Shown: piece after piece, positions 8,508-16,490 of the stretch
Numbering within the stretch: position 1 is the first letter of the stretch
Layout of the letters: the number at the start of each line of letters is the position of its first letter
Assembly: GCF_036227125.1 (NCBI RefSeq)
Contig: NZ_CP109435.1
Coordinates: forward strand, 8,184,001 to 8,248,000
Direction of reading: 5' to 3'
Length of the DNA: 64,000 nucleotides
DNA from: Streptomyces sp. NBC_01485
GTDB taxonomy: Bacteria > Actinomycetota > Actinomycetes > Streptomycetales > Streptomycetaceae
Translations under genes and position numbers: made by a program
The notes under the pieces: model-generated
What the model was told of the DNA's origin: nothing
Database searches by the model: none
What the model saw: the letters and a program-made list of their open reading frames with translations, nothing else

Positions 8508-8513
8508 TCTTTG

Positions 8514-8519
8514 ATCATA
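8514..8519 (-). promoter_or_regulatory. Candidate -10 element giving a leaderless NUDIX mRNA
   Basis: On the minus strand the hexamer TATGAT ends six bases before ATG 8507, so a start site seven bases downstream would be the A of the ATG. It falls in the 15-bp gap after the amidohydrolase stop. No good -35 is evident. Confidence 0.4.
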
Positions 8520-8522
8520 CTT

Positions 8523-9659
8523 TCAGTGTCCGTCGGGAAGCCGGTAGACCCGGCGGGCGTTGTCCGCTCCGGCCCAGCGTGCCAGGCGCAGCGCGTCGGG
8601 CAGGCCCAGTTCGTCGGCGTCCACCCGGTCCTGGAGGAGATCCCCCAGCCCCCGGCGGAACGCCAGCGCGCCGAGCCCGTAGAACTCGGCCACACCATAG
8701 GCGTCGGAGCTGTACAGCAGTTTGCGGAACGGTGTGATCTCCAGCGCCTCCTCCAGGACCGCCCGCGCTCGCGTCGGACCCACATGATGCAGGGTGAGCC
8801 CCACATCCAGGTACACCTGCTCGAACACCGCGGCCAGATAGGCGGCCTGCCGCTGGTAGGGCCAGCAGTGCAGGAACAGCACCGGGATCGTGCCCGCCGT
8901 CAGGTGCAGCCAGTCCGTCAGACGGGTCGGATCCACGCGGTGGAGCCGGATGTCGTTGTCGCCGAAGCCGGTGTGCAGTTGCAGCGGCAGTCCCAGGTCG
9001 ACGGCGGTCCACAGCAGATGCCGGACCAGCACCGGTTCCGCCAGCCGTCCGCCGCGCGCCAGCCAGCGCCGGGCGGCCCGGGTGACGTCGGCGTCCGGGG
9101 GCCGGGCCGGGTCCAGGCCGAAGCCGGTGCGGTACGCGGCCACCGACTTCACCGCGACCACCCCCGGCCGCCGTACCGCGTCCAGCGCGGCCGCCCGGAA
9201 CGCGTCGGCGTACCCGTCGGCCTCGACGCCCCGCGCGGCCACCGCCTCCGCGACGGACTCCAGCCGCACGACCTCGTGGGCGACCGCCCGGCCGGCGGCC
9301 TTGGCCAGCTCGGCGGGCGTGGTGACGCGCTGCGGGGCGAACCCGGTGTCGACGCAGAACACGCCGGTCCGGGCCGCGGCGAGGAACCGCCGGTTGACCT
9401 CCTCCGGGCCCAGTTCGGCGCGGCGGGCCAGGTAGACGTCGGGCGGCGCGTGCCGCTCCAGGTCGAGCAGGGGCGCGCAGTGGCGGCGTACGGCCACGCC
9501 CACCGGGGTGTCGAAGGTCGAGACGCCGGGCCACGGGTCGCCCTCGGTGAGCAGCGCCTCGAAGCCCGGCCGGTCCAGCGGGCCGGTGACGACGCCGTGG
9601 CAGTGGTGGTCCACCAGCTCCAGTTCGGCGAGCGCCTCGTGGACCGGTCCGCCGGGCAT
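8523..9659 (-). CDS. Amidohydrolase of the FluG-associated type
   Basis: 378 aa TIM-barrel amidohydrolase. Residues 15-21 read LVDHHCHG, the metal-binding HxH strand. Later ligands are likely in LQLHTGFGDND, FLHCWPYQRQ and LLYSSDAYG. It follows a glutamine synthetase-like gene with one base between them. In fungal FluG and its bacterial relatives, these same two domains are fused. A paired role in making and hydrolysing gamma-glutamyl amides is an inference from that arrangement. The substrate is not shown. Confidence 0.82.
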   Translation of the reverse strand: MPGGPVHEALAELELVDHHCHGVVTGPLDRPGFEALLTEGDPWPGVSTFDTPVGVAVRRHCAPLLDLERHAPPDVYLARRAELGPEEVNRRFLAAARTGVFCVDTGFAPQRVTTPAELAKAAGRAVAHEVVRLESVAEAVAARGVEADGYADAFRAAALDAVRRPGVVAVKSVAAYRTGFGLDPARPPDADVTRAARRWLARGGRLAEPVLVRHLLWTAVDLGLPLQLHTGFGDNDIRLHRVDPTRLTDWLHLTAGTIPVLFLHCWPYQRQAAYLAAVFEQVYLDVGLTLHHVGPTRARAVLEEALEITPFRKLLYSSDAYGVAEFYGLGALAFRRGLGDLLQDRVDADELGLPDALRLARWAGADNARRVYRLPDGH

Positions 9660-9660
9660 C

Positions 9661-11064
9661 TCAGTACTTCCAGCGGTACGCCGCGGCCACCCGCTCGTCG
9701 TCGAGCCCGTCGACGGCGTCGATCTCGCCCTGCCGTACGGCGCTCACCGCGTCGGCGAGGACCGGGCCGAGCGCGGCCCGCAGCACCTCGTCCTCGCGGA
9801 ACGCGGCGACGGCCTCGGCGAGCGAGGCCGGCAGCCGGCGCACACCCCGGGCGGCGGCCTCGGCCGCGCCGAGCCGCACCGGATCGCCGTCCGTCTCCTC
9901 GGGCAGGACGGCGCCCGACGCGAGTCCGTCCAGCCCGGCGGCGATCAGGCAGCCGAGGGCGAGATACGGGTTGGCGGCCAGGTCGACCGGCTTGACCTCC
10001 ACGTTCGCCTGCTTCGCGCGCCGCCCCGCCGTACCCCGCACCAGACGCAGCGCGCACTCGCGGGTCTCCAGGCCCCAGGCGGTGAACACCCCCGCCCACT
10101 GGGAGGGTTTGAGCCGCAGATAGCTCGCCGGGCTCGGCGCGGTCACCGCCGTGAGGGCCGGCAGCCGGGCCAGGACACCGGCCGTGAACGCCTCCGCGTC
10201 GGCCGTCATGCCGTGCCGCCGCTCACCGCCCGCGTGCAGGTTCGCGCCGTCGCGCCAGGCGGAGAGGTGGACGTGCCCGCCGTTGCCGACGCCCTCCGCG
10301 ACGACCGCCGGGGAGAAGGAGACCCGCAGACCGTGGCGGAGGGCCACCGCGCGGATCGTCTGGCGGACGAGGACGCTGCGGTCGGCCGCCGCCACCGGGT
10401 CCAGGGCGCTCACGGAGATCTCGAACTGGCCGGGCGCGTACTCGGGATGGACCTGGTCGACGTCCACGCCCTGCGCCGCGCACGCGGCCAGCAGGTCGGC
10501 GGTGTACGCGCTCAGCTCGACCTGGCGCGTCGCGCTGTACGCGGGCCCCGACGTCGCGGGGACGAACTCCCCGGCGGGCGCCGAGTCCAGGCCGACCGCC
10601 CACTCGATCTCGATGCCCGCCTTGAAGGCGAGACCGTGCGCGTGGGCCGCGTCCGCGACGACACGGCGCAGGAAGGTGCGCGAGCATCCCGGGTGCCGGC
10701 CGCCGTCCTGCGTGAGGCGGTCGACCGGCGCCCACGCCCAGCCGGGCTGCGCCGCCAGGGCCACGAGCCGGTCGAGGTCCGGGTACAGGCGCAGGTCGCC
10801 GTCCGGGGAGCCCAGCACGTCGGTCGCGACGATGTGGTCGCCTGCGAGAAACGTGTCGAACACCGGGGACATCCCGACGCCCCAGGCCACCGCCGAGGCC
10901 AGCCCCGCCGTGGGGATCGACTTCACCCGGCCGACGCCGGCGGTGTCGACATAGGCCAGGACGACGCCGTGCACGCCCCGGCCGGACAGCTCGCCGCCCA
11001 GCGCGGTCGCCCGCTCGACTTCTCCCGGGCGCCCGCCGGTGACGGGATCGGCAAGGCTGGTCAT
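9661..11064 (-). CDS. Glutamine synthetase-like gamma-glutamyl ligase
   Basis: 467 aa, with GS beta-grasp and catalytic domain features: KAGIEIEWAV (metal Glu), EYAPGQFEISVS, GNGGHVHLS (ATP/Glu site) and KQANVEVKPVDLAANPYLAL. It lacks the C-terminal adenylylation tail context of GlnA. The divergence suggests a GlnA-like ligase acting on an amine other than ammonia, as shown for GlnA3/GlnA4 of S. coelicolor. Start ATG 11064 follows a hairpin that separates it from the upstream methyltransferase gene. It is first in the minus-strand train that runs to the MurJ-like gene. Confidence 0.83.
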   Translation of the reverse strand: MTSLADPVTGGRPGEVERATALGGELSGRGVHGVVLAYVDTAGVGRVKSIPTAGLASAVAWGVGMSPVFDTFLAGDHIVATDVLGSPDGDLRLYPDLDRLVALAAQPGWAWAPVDRLTQDGGRHPGCSRTFLRRVVADAAHAHGLAFKAGIEIEWAVGLDSAPAGEFVPATSGPAYSATRQVELSAYTADLLAACAAQGVDVDQVHPEYAPGQFEISVSALDPVAAADRSVLVRQTIRAVALRHGLRVSFSPAVVAEGVGNGGHVHLSAWRDGANLHAGGERRHGMTADAEAFTAGVLARLPALTAVTAPSPASYLRLKPSQWAGVFTAWGLETRECALRLVRGTAGRRAKQANVEVKPVDLAANPYLALGCLIAAGLDGLASGAVLPEETDGDPVRLGAAEAAARGVRRLPASLAEAVAAFREDEVLRAALGPVLADAVSAVRQGEIDAVDGLDDERVAAAYRWKY

Positions 11065-11086
11065 GCGTCCTCCACGATCGGGGCGT

Positions 11087-11127
11087 CCGGACGGCCTGGT
11101 GTGTCCTGGTGTGTCCGGGCCGTCCGG
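11087..11127 (-). terminator. Hairpin between the methyltransferase and the GS-like gene
   Basis: A perfect 10-bp stem (CCGGACGGCC at 11087-11096 with GGCCGTCCGG at 11118-11127) encloses a 21-nt loop made of GTGTCC-type repeats. It lies just after the methyltransferase stop. There is no clear U tract, as is common in Streptomyces. Confidence 0.5.
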
Positions 11128-11144
11128 TGTGTGCCGTACGCCCG

Positions 11145-11936
11145 TCAGGGTTTCACGGCCACCGCGCCGTACTGCGGCACCACGGCGAGGGAGGCGGCCT
11201 CGCCGCGCCAGCGCGAGCACGACACCAGGCCCGGTTCCAGCAGCTCCAGACCGTCGAAGAACGCGGTGATCTCCGCGCCGCCGCGGGCGGTGATCGGCGG
11301 CTTGGCGTTCTCGTTCCAGAACTTCATCGCCGGGATCTGGCCCTCGCCGCCCACCGCGGCGTCGTGGGTGGGGTGCGTCAGGACCAGGAAGCTGCCGGAG
11401 GGGACGTCGGCCATGACCTTCCGCACGATCTCCCGGGCCGCCTCGACGTCCAGGACGAAGTTCAGGATGCCCAGCATCATCACCGCGACCGGACGCGTGA
11501 AGTCCAGGGTGCCCGCCGCCCGTTCGAGGATCGCGGCCGGGTCGTGCACGTCGGCGTCGATGTAGTCGGTGACGCCCTCGGCGGTGCCGGTCAGCAGGGT
11601 GCGGGCGTGCGCCAGCACGATGGGGTCGTTGTCGACGTACACGATCCGCGCCTTTGGCGCGACGCGCTGCGCGATCTCGTGGGTGTTGTCGGCCGTGGGC
11701 AGCCCGGTGCCGATGTCGAGGAACTGCCGTACCCCGCGCTCCTCGGCCAGGAACCGCACCGCCTGCCCCAGGAACCAGCGGTCCGCGCGGGCGATCTCCC
11801 TGACGAGCGGGAACATCCCGGCGACGTGCTCGCCGACCTGCTGGTCGACCGCGTAGTTGTCCTTGCCGCCGATCCAGTAGTTCCACACCCGCGCGTTGTG
11901 CGCCACGCTCGTGTCCAGCCGTGTCGGCCCGCTCAC
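11145..11936 (-). CDS. S-adenosyl methyltransferase (SAV2177/DUF574 family)
   Basis: 263 aa from GTG 11936. It shows the family hallmark VWNYWIGGKDNYAVD near the N-terminus, the SAM-binding strand FLDIGTGLPTADNTHE, and an acidic end of strand two in YVDNDPIVLAHA. These proteins are highly multiplied in Streptomyces genomes and their substrates are largely unknown. The start was chosen over an upstream in-frame codon because family members begin shortly before the DTSVAHNARVWNYW block. It is divergent from the HAD gene across about 120 bp. Confidence 0.88.
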   Translation of the reverse strand: MSGPTRLDTSVAHNARVWNYWIGGKDNYAVDQQVGEHVAGMFPLVREIARADRWFLGQAVRFLAEERGVRQFLDIGTGLPTADNTHEIAQRVAPKARIVYVDNDPIVLAHARTLLTGTAEGVTDYIDADVHDPAAILERAAGTLDFTRPVAVMMLGILNFVLDVEAAREIVRKVMADVPSGSFLVLTHPTHDAAVGGEGQIPAMKFWNENAKPPITARGGAEITAFFDGLELLEPGLVSCSRWRGEAASLAVVPQYGAVAVKP

Positions 11937-12057
11937 GTGACCGCCCCTTCCCGCGTCCGGCCCGTGGCCCGGGCCTGTGCCGCCATTGTGCCGCCGGATG
12001 ATCACCGTTGTCCCCGGTAGGGTGAAATTCCGGTGATCCCGTCGCAGGAAGCAGGAC

Positions 12058-12948
12058 ATGCCCTACTCGCAGACACCCGATCCGACTGCAGCCGAGCCAT
12101 CGGCCGGTTCCGATTCCGGATCCGGCTCTGGTTCCGATTCCGGTTCCGCCGACATACGCCTGATCGTCACAGACATGGACGGCACGCTGCTCGACGACGA
12201 CAAGAAGGTGCCGGCGGGCCTGTGGGAGACGCTGGCGCGGCTGCGTGCGCGCGGGGTGCTGTTCAGCCCGGCGAGCGGACGCCAGTACGCCACGCTGGCG
12301 GCGGAGTTCGCCGAGGTCGCCGACGGGATGGTGTTCATCGCGGAGAACGGCGCGTACGTGGTGCGCGACGGCGCGGAGCTGAGCTCCGATCCGCTGGACC
12401 CGGGCGCGGTCGCGGGGGTGAAGGAGACCGTGCGCGCGCTCACGGCCGCCGGCGTCGACGTGGGCGCCGTCGTCTGCGGGAAGCGGTCCGCGTACGTCGA
12501 GCGGACCGACGCGGCGTTCCTGGCCGAGGTCGGCCGGTACTACGTCCGCCACCGGGTCGTCGAGGACGTCACCGCCGTCGACGACGACATCCTCAAGGTC
12601 GCCCTGTTCGACTTCGGGTCCGCCGAGGAGACCACCGCCCCGGCCCTCGCGCCCTTCACGCGCACCCACCAGGTCGTCGTCTCCGGTGAGCACTGGGTCG
12701 ACGTCATGAGCCGCACCGCCAACAAGGGCGCCGCGCTGCGCCGCCTCCAGCGGGAACTGGGCATCACCCCCGCGCAGACCATGGTGTTCGGCGACTACCT
12801 CAACGACCTGGAGATGCTGGACGCCGCCGACTGGTCGTTCGCCATGGCGGGCGCCCACCCGGAGGTCGTCCGCAGGGCCCGCCACCTCGCCCCCTCCAAC
12901 AACGACAACGGGGTGCTGCGCACCATCGCCCGCGTCCTGGACCTCTGA
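12058..12948 (+). CDS. HAD-superfamily Cof-type phosphatase
   Basis: 296 aa. Motif I is LIVTDMDGTLLDDD, motif II includes FSPASGRQY, the motif III Lys is in RTANKGAALR, and motif IV is MVFGDYLNDLEML. This is the Cof/YidA class IIB cap arrangement, a Mg-dependent phosphatase of sugar phosphates or similar small molecules. Residues 17-31 are a Ser-Gly-Asp low-complexity linker (SGSDSGSGSGSDSGS) encoded by short tandem repeats. The N-terminal extension is unusual for the family. Confidence 0.88.
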   Translation: MPYSQTPDPTAAEPSAGSDSGSGSGSDSGSADIRLIVTDMDGTLLDDDKKVPAGLWETLARLRARGVLFSPASGRQYATLAAEFAEVADGMVFIAENGAYVVRDGAELSSDPLDPGAVAGVKETVRALTAAGVDVGAVVCGKRSAYVERTDAAFLAEVGRYYVRHRVVEDVTAVDDDILKVALFDFGSAEETTAPALAPFTRTHQVVVSGEHWVDVMSRTANKGAALRRLQRELGITPAQTMVFGDYLNDLEMLDAADWSFAMAGAHPEVVRRARHLAPSNNDNGVLRTIARVLDL

Positions 12949-12977
12949 CGCCGCTCGTCCCCGGAGAGGGAATCGGA

Positions 12978-14222
12978 ATGCGTGAACCGGCCGTCGTCGC
13001 CCGCCTGGCCCGGGAGATCACCTCGGGGCTGAAGACCGGGGACCTGGCGGACTTCTACCAGGACCTGCACCGCCACCCCGAGCTCGCCTTCCAGGAGCAC
13101 CGCACCGCCGCGAAGCTCGCGCTGCGGCTGCGCACGGCCGGGTACGCGGTGACGGAGGGGGTGGCCCGTACCGGTGTGGTGGGGGTGCTCGCCAACGGGG
13201 ACGGGCCGGTGGTGTGGCTGCGCGGCGACATGGACGCGCTGCCCGTCCGGGAGGCTACCGGCCTGGCGTACGCCTCCACGGTCGACGGCGTGATGCACGC
13301 CTGCGGCCACGACCTGCACGTCACCTGGCTGGCGGCTGCCGCCGAGGCGCTCGCCGCCGCCCGCGCGACCTGGTCCGGGACGCTCGTCGTGGTCGGGCAG
13401 CCCGCCGAGGAGGCCGAGGGCGGCGCGGCGGCGATGGTCGCGGACGGCATCCACGCCCGCTTCCCGCGCCCCGACGCGCTGTTCGGCCAGCATGCCGCGC
13501 CCGGGCTCGCCGGGTTCTACCCGCACACCCCCGGCCTGACCCTGTCGGCCTCGGACGACGTCGACGTCGTCGTGCACGGCGTGGGCGGCCACGGCTCGCG
13601 GCCCGAGTCCACCGTCGACCCGGTGGTGACGGCCGCGTACATCGTGACCAGGCTGCAGAGCGTCGTCGCGCGCGAGGTCGCGGCGAGCGAGTCGGCGGTG
13701 CTCACGGTGGGGCGGTTCCACGCCGGTACGCAGTCCAACGTCATCCCCGCCGAGGCCCGGCTCGCGCTGAACGTGCGCACCCAGGACACCCGGGTGCGCG
13801 AGCGCGTCCTCACCGCGATCCGGCGGGTCGTCGAGGGCGAGTGCGCCGCCGCCGGCTGCCCGGTCCCGCCCGAGGTCACGCTCGTCCCCGGCTATCCGAA
13901 CACCGTCAACGACCCTGCCCTGGACGGGGAGATCGCCGCCGTGCACCGTGAACTCTTCGGCGAGCACACGGTGTTCGACTTCGGCCAGGCGATGGGCAGC
14001 GAGGACTTCTCCCTCCTCGCCCCGCCGGGCGTCCCGTACGACTACTGGTACGTGACCTCGACCCCGGCGGCCGTGTGGGAGGCGGCGCCGGGGGAGGAGT
14101 TGCGGGAGAAGTTCGACGAAGTACCGGGAAACCACAGCCCGTTGTTCGCGCCGGACCTGTCGGTCCTGGTGCCGGGCGTACGCACACTGGTGTCGGCGGC
14201 GCTGTCCCGGCTCGTCGTCTGA
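12978..14222 (+). CDS. M20-family amidohydrolase (N-acyl-amino-acid / hippurate type)
   Basis: 414 aa. Metal-binding motifs of peptidase family M20D are present: LRGDMDALPV, MHACGHDLHVTWL, GQPAEEAEGGA, and MGSEDFSLLAP near the C-terminus. GGHGSRPE marks the dimerisation/lid domain. It would hydrolyse N-acyl amino acids or related amides in the cytoplasm. It starts 29 bp after the HAD gene and is probably co-transcribed. Its 3' end abuts a truncated WhiB-like fragment on the other strand. Confidence 0.88.
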   Translation: MREPAVVARLAREITSGLKTGDLADFYQDLHRHPELAFQEHRTAAKLALRLRTAGYAVTEGVARTGVVGVLANGDGPVVWLRGDMDALPVREATGLAYASTVDGVMHACGHDLHVTWLAAAAEALAAARATWSGTLVVVGQPAEEAEGGAAAMVADGIHARFPRPDALFGQHAAPGLAGFYPHTPGLTLSASDDVDVVVHGVGGHGSRPESTVDPVVTAAYIVTRLQSVVAREVAASESAVLTVGRFHAGTQSNVIPAEARLALNVRTQDTRVRERVLTAIRRVVEGECAAAGCPVPPEVTLVPGYPNTVNDPALDGEIAAVHRELFGEHTVFDFGQAMGSEDFSLLAPPGVPYDYWYVTSTPAAVWEAAPGEELREKFDEVPGNHSPLFAPDLSVLVPGVRTLVSAALSRLVV

Positions 14223-14239
14223 CCCGCGGTCAGCCGCCG

Positions 14240-14330
14240 CGACGTCGCGCAGGGCCGGTCCGGTCGTCCCCACGGGGAAGCACAGTTCGGGGTCCTCGCC
14301 CACACAGGCGGCGGCACGCAACCACGCCAT
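14240..14330 (-). pseudogene. WhiB-like (Wbl) gene remnant, N-terminal part only
   Basis: From ATG 14330 on the minus strand the frame reads MAWLRAAACVGEDPEL, then CFPVGTTGPAL. This matches the Wbl opening (W..AAC..EDPELFFP-G-TGPA) almost exactly. After GPAL the similarity stops. The three remaining Fe-S cysteines, the G-[VI]-W-G-G turn and the basic tail are absent, and the frame runs into the antisense of the M20 gene. It is best read as a deletion remnant of a redox-sensitive Wbl regulator whose 3' part was lost. Confidence 0.7.
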
Positions 14331-14378
14331 GGGGACGAGCACGCCCCGCCGATCTTCCCAGGGGGCCGGGCCGGGGTC

Positions 14379-14402
14379 TATAGTCAAAAACTAGCAGTGC
14401 TA
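14379..14402 (+). promoter_or_regulatory. Thiolase promoter with palindromic operator
   Basis: TATAGT at 14379-14384 is a candidate -10. The perfect odd palindrome TAGCA-G-TGCTA follows at 14392-14402, exactly where transcription would start. A ribosome site AAGGAG follows at 14405-14410, nine bases before the GTG. A repressor (TetR or FadR type) binding here would block initiation. Confidence 0.5.
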
Positions 14403-14418
14403 ACCAAGGAGTCCCGTC

Positions 14419-15606
14419 GTGCGCCCCGTCCACTTCGCGGCAGCCCGCCGCACCCCCGTCGGCAGACTGCGCGGAGCCCTGTCGGGCGTACGGCCCGACG
14501 ATCTCGCCGCTGCCGTCATCCGCGGCCTCGTCGCCGATGTGCCCGCGCTCGACCCGGCCCGCGTCGACGACGTCTACTGGGGCGCCGCCAACCAGGCGGG
14601 CGAGGACAACCGCAACGTCGCCCGCATGGCCGCCCTCCTCGCCGGCCTCCCCGAGACCGTGCCCGGCGCCACGGTGAACCGGCTGTGCGCCTCCGGGCTG
14701 GAAGCCGTCACGATGGCGGCCCGCACCATCGCCGCGGGCGAGGCCGACATCGTGCTCGCGGGCGGCTCCGAGTCGATGAGCCGCGCCCCCTTCGTGCTGG
14801 CCCGCCCCGACGAGGCCCTCCCGCACCGCATCGAGACCGTCGACACCCGGCTCGGCTGGCGTCTGGTCAACCCCGCGATGAAGGACCTGCACGGTCTGCT
14901 CGCCATGGGGGAGACGGCCGAGGAGGTCGCCGCGCGCTACGGCGTCTCCCGCGAACGCCAGGACGCGTTCGCCCTGCGCAGCCACCGACTGGCCGCCCTG
15001 GCCCGGAAGAACGGCCACTTCGACGACGAACTCCTGCCCGTGCGGCGCCCGGACGGCGTGGTCGTCGACGCCGACGAGAGCATCCGCGAGGACACCTCGC
15101 CGGAGAAACTCGCGAGCCTCAAGCCCGTCTTCCGCGAGGGCGGCACGGTCACCGCCGGCAACGCCTCGCCCATGAACGACGGCGCCGCTGGGCTCCTCCT
15201 GGTCAGCGAGGAGGCACTCAACGAACTGGGGCTGGAGTCCCTGGGCCGCTATGTCGCCGGCGCCTCCGCGGGCGTCCACCCCGACGTGATGGGCATCGGC
15301 CCGGTCCCCGCCACGCGCAAGGCCCTCGCCCGGGCCGAGTGGAGCGTCGAGGACGTCCAGGAGGCCGAGTTCAACGAGGCGTTCGCCGCCCAGGTCCTCG
15401 CCTGCGTCGACCAGCTCGGCATCGACCCCGACCGGGTCAACCCCAGCGGCGGCGCGATCGCCCTCGGCCACCCGCTGGGCTGCTCGGGCGCCCGTATCCT
15501 CACCACCCTCCTGCACCGCATGCGCCGCACGGGAGCGGAACGCGGACTCGCCACGATGTGCGTGGGCGTCGGACAGGGCAGCGCGGTGCTCGTGGAGCGG
15601 CACTGA
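14419..15606 (+). CDS. Acetyl-CoA acyltransferase (thiolase)
   Basis: 395 aa thiolase. The nucleophilic Cys is in NRLCASGLEAV (residue about 92), the second catalytic block is NPSGGAIALGHPLGCSGAR, and the C-terminal Cys is in MCVGVGQGSAV. NEAFAAQ is also present. It cleaves 3-ketoacyl-CoA with CoA. The GGGSES-like and GVGQG sequences resemble PcaF/PaaJ beta-ketoadipyl-CoA thiolases, but substrate cannot be fixed from sequence alone. The GTG start has a strong AAGGAG. It is monocistronic here, with its own palindromic operator. Confidence 0.88.
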   Translation: MRPVHFAAARRTPVGRLRGALSGVRPDDLAAAVIRGLVADVPALDPARVDDVYWGAANQAGEDNRNVARMAALLAGLPETVPGATVNRLCASGLEAVTMAARTIAAGEADIVLAGGSESMSRAPFVLARPDEALPHRIETVDTRLGWRLVNPAMKDLHGLLAMGETAEEVAARYGVSRERQDAFALRSHRLAALARKNGHFDDELLPVRRPDGVVVDADESIREDTSPEKLASLKPVFREGGTVTAGNASPMNDGAAGLLLVSEEALNELGLESLGRYVAGASAGVHPDVMGIGPVPATRKALARAEWSVEDVQEAEFNEAFAAQVLACVDQLGIDPDRVNPSGGAIALGHPLGCSGARILTTLLHRMRRTGAERGLATMCVGVGQGSAVLVERH

Positions 15607-15679
15607 CACCGTCGGCGCAGGTCACCAGGCGAGACGGCCCTGCGGGCGGCCGTTACATGTGCGTAGCATCGGTCCCCGC

Positions 15680-16453
15680 ATGAACACGATGACGTTGTGG
15701 CACATAACCGGCTGGGAGTTCGCCGCCCTCGCCCTCGCGGCCTTGCTGGTCGGCTTCTCCAAGACGGCCGTCAGCGGGGCCAACACGGTCAGCCTCGCGA
15801 TCTTCGCGGCGGTGCTGCCCGCCAAGGCCTCCACGGGCGTCCTGCTGCCGCTGCTGATCGCCGGCGACGTCATGGCCGTCCTCACCTACCGGCGGCACGC
15901 CCACTGGCCCACCCTGTGGCGGCTGTTCCCCGCGGTCGCGGCCGGCGTGGTCTTCGGCACGCTCTTCCTGGTGTGGGCCGACGACGGGATCGTCCGGACG
16001 TCGATCGGGGCGATCCTGCTGCTGATGGCGGGCGTGACGATGTGGCGGCGCCGCACGGCCGAGACGGCGGACGAACCCGACGCGGTGGTCACCCGGGCCG
16101 GCCGGATCAAGGCCCGCTCCTACGGCGTCCTCGGCGGCTTCACCACGATGGTCGCCAACGCGGGCGGCCCGGTGATGTCGATGTACCTGCTCTCGGCCGG
16201 CTTCCGCAAGCTCGGCTTCCTCGGCACCTCCGCGTTCTTCTTCCTGATCGTCAACCTCGCGAAGGTGCCCTTCAGCGCGAGCCTCGGCCTCATCGACGGC
16301 CACTCGCTGCTCCTGGACGCCGCACTCGTCGCGTTGGTCGTCCCCGGCGCACTGCTCGGCAAGTGGGCGGTGCACCGCATCAACCAGCGGCTGTTCGAGC
16401 AACTGGTGATCGCGGCGACGGTGCTGGGCGGCCTGCAACTGCTCCTGCACTGA
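15680..16453 (+). CDS. TauE/SafE (TSUP) family membrane transporter
   Basis: 257 aa with about eight hydrophobic segments. The family repeat begins ALLVGFSKTAVSGANTVSLA, and the second half has GGFTTMVANAGGPVMSMYLL. These mark sulfite/sulfonate-type exporters and uptake carriers of the TSUP superfamily in the cytoplasmic membrane. The substrate is unknown. ATG 15680 was preferred to GTG 15659 because the membrane domain begins soon after it. It is convergent with the MetF-like gene. Confidence 0.85.
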   Translation: MNTMTLWHITGWEFAALALAALLVGFSKTAVSGANTVSLAIFAAVLPAKASTGVLLPLLIAGDVMAVLTYRRHAHWPTLWRLFPAVAAGVVFGTLFLVWADDGIVRTSIGAILLLMAGVTMWRRRTAETADEPDAVVTRAGRIKARSYGVLGGFTTMVANAGGPVMSMYLLSAGFRKLGFLGTSAFFFLIVNLAKVPFSASLGLIDGHSLLLDAALVALVVPGALLGKWAVHRINQRLFEQLVIAATVLGGLQLLLH

Positions 16454-16456
16454 CGG

Positions 16457-16472
16457 CCCCTTGCGGAAGGGG
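16457..16472 (+). terminator. Short hairpin between convergent genes
   Basis: CCCCTT-GCGG-AAGGGG forms a 6-bp stem with a tetraloop in the 37-bp gap between the transporter and MetF-like stops, so it can serve both directions. Confidence 0.45.
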
Positions 16473-16490
16473 TGTGCCCGGTACGGGAGT

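Noticed and set aside
9661..12885. Very long minus-strand frame of 1074 codons
   Set aside because: Only 9661-11064 is the GS-like gene. The rest has Arg/Gly/Pro-rich shadow composition over the methyltransferase and HAD genes.
15659..15679. Upstream GTG start for the TauE-like protein
   Set aside because: It adds seven residues without ribosome site support. ATG 15680 lies closer to the first helix.
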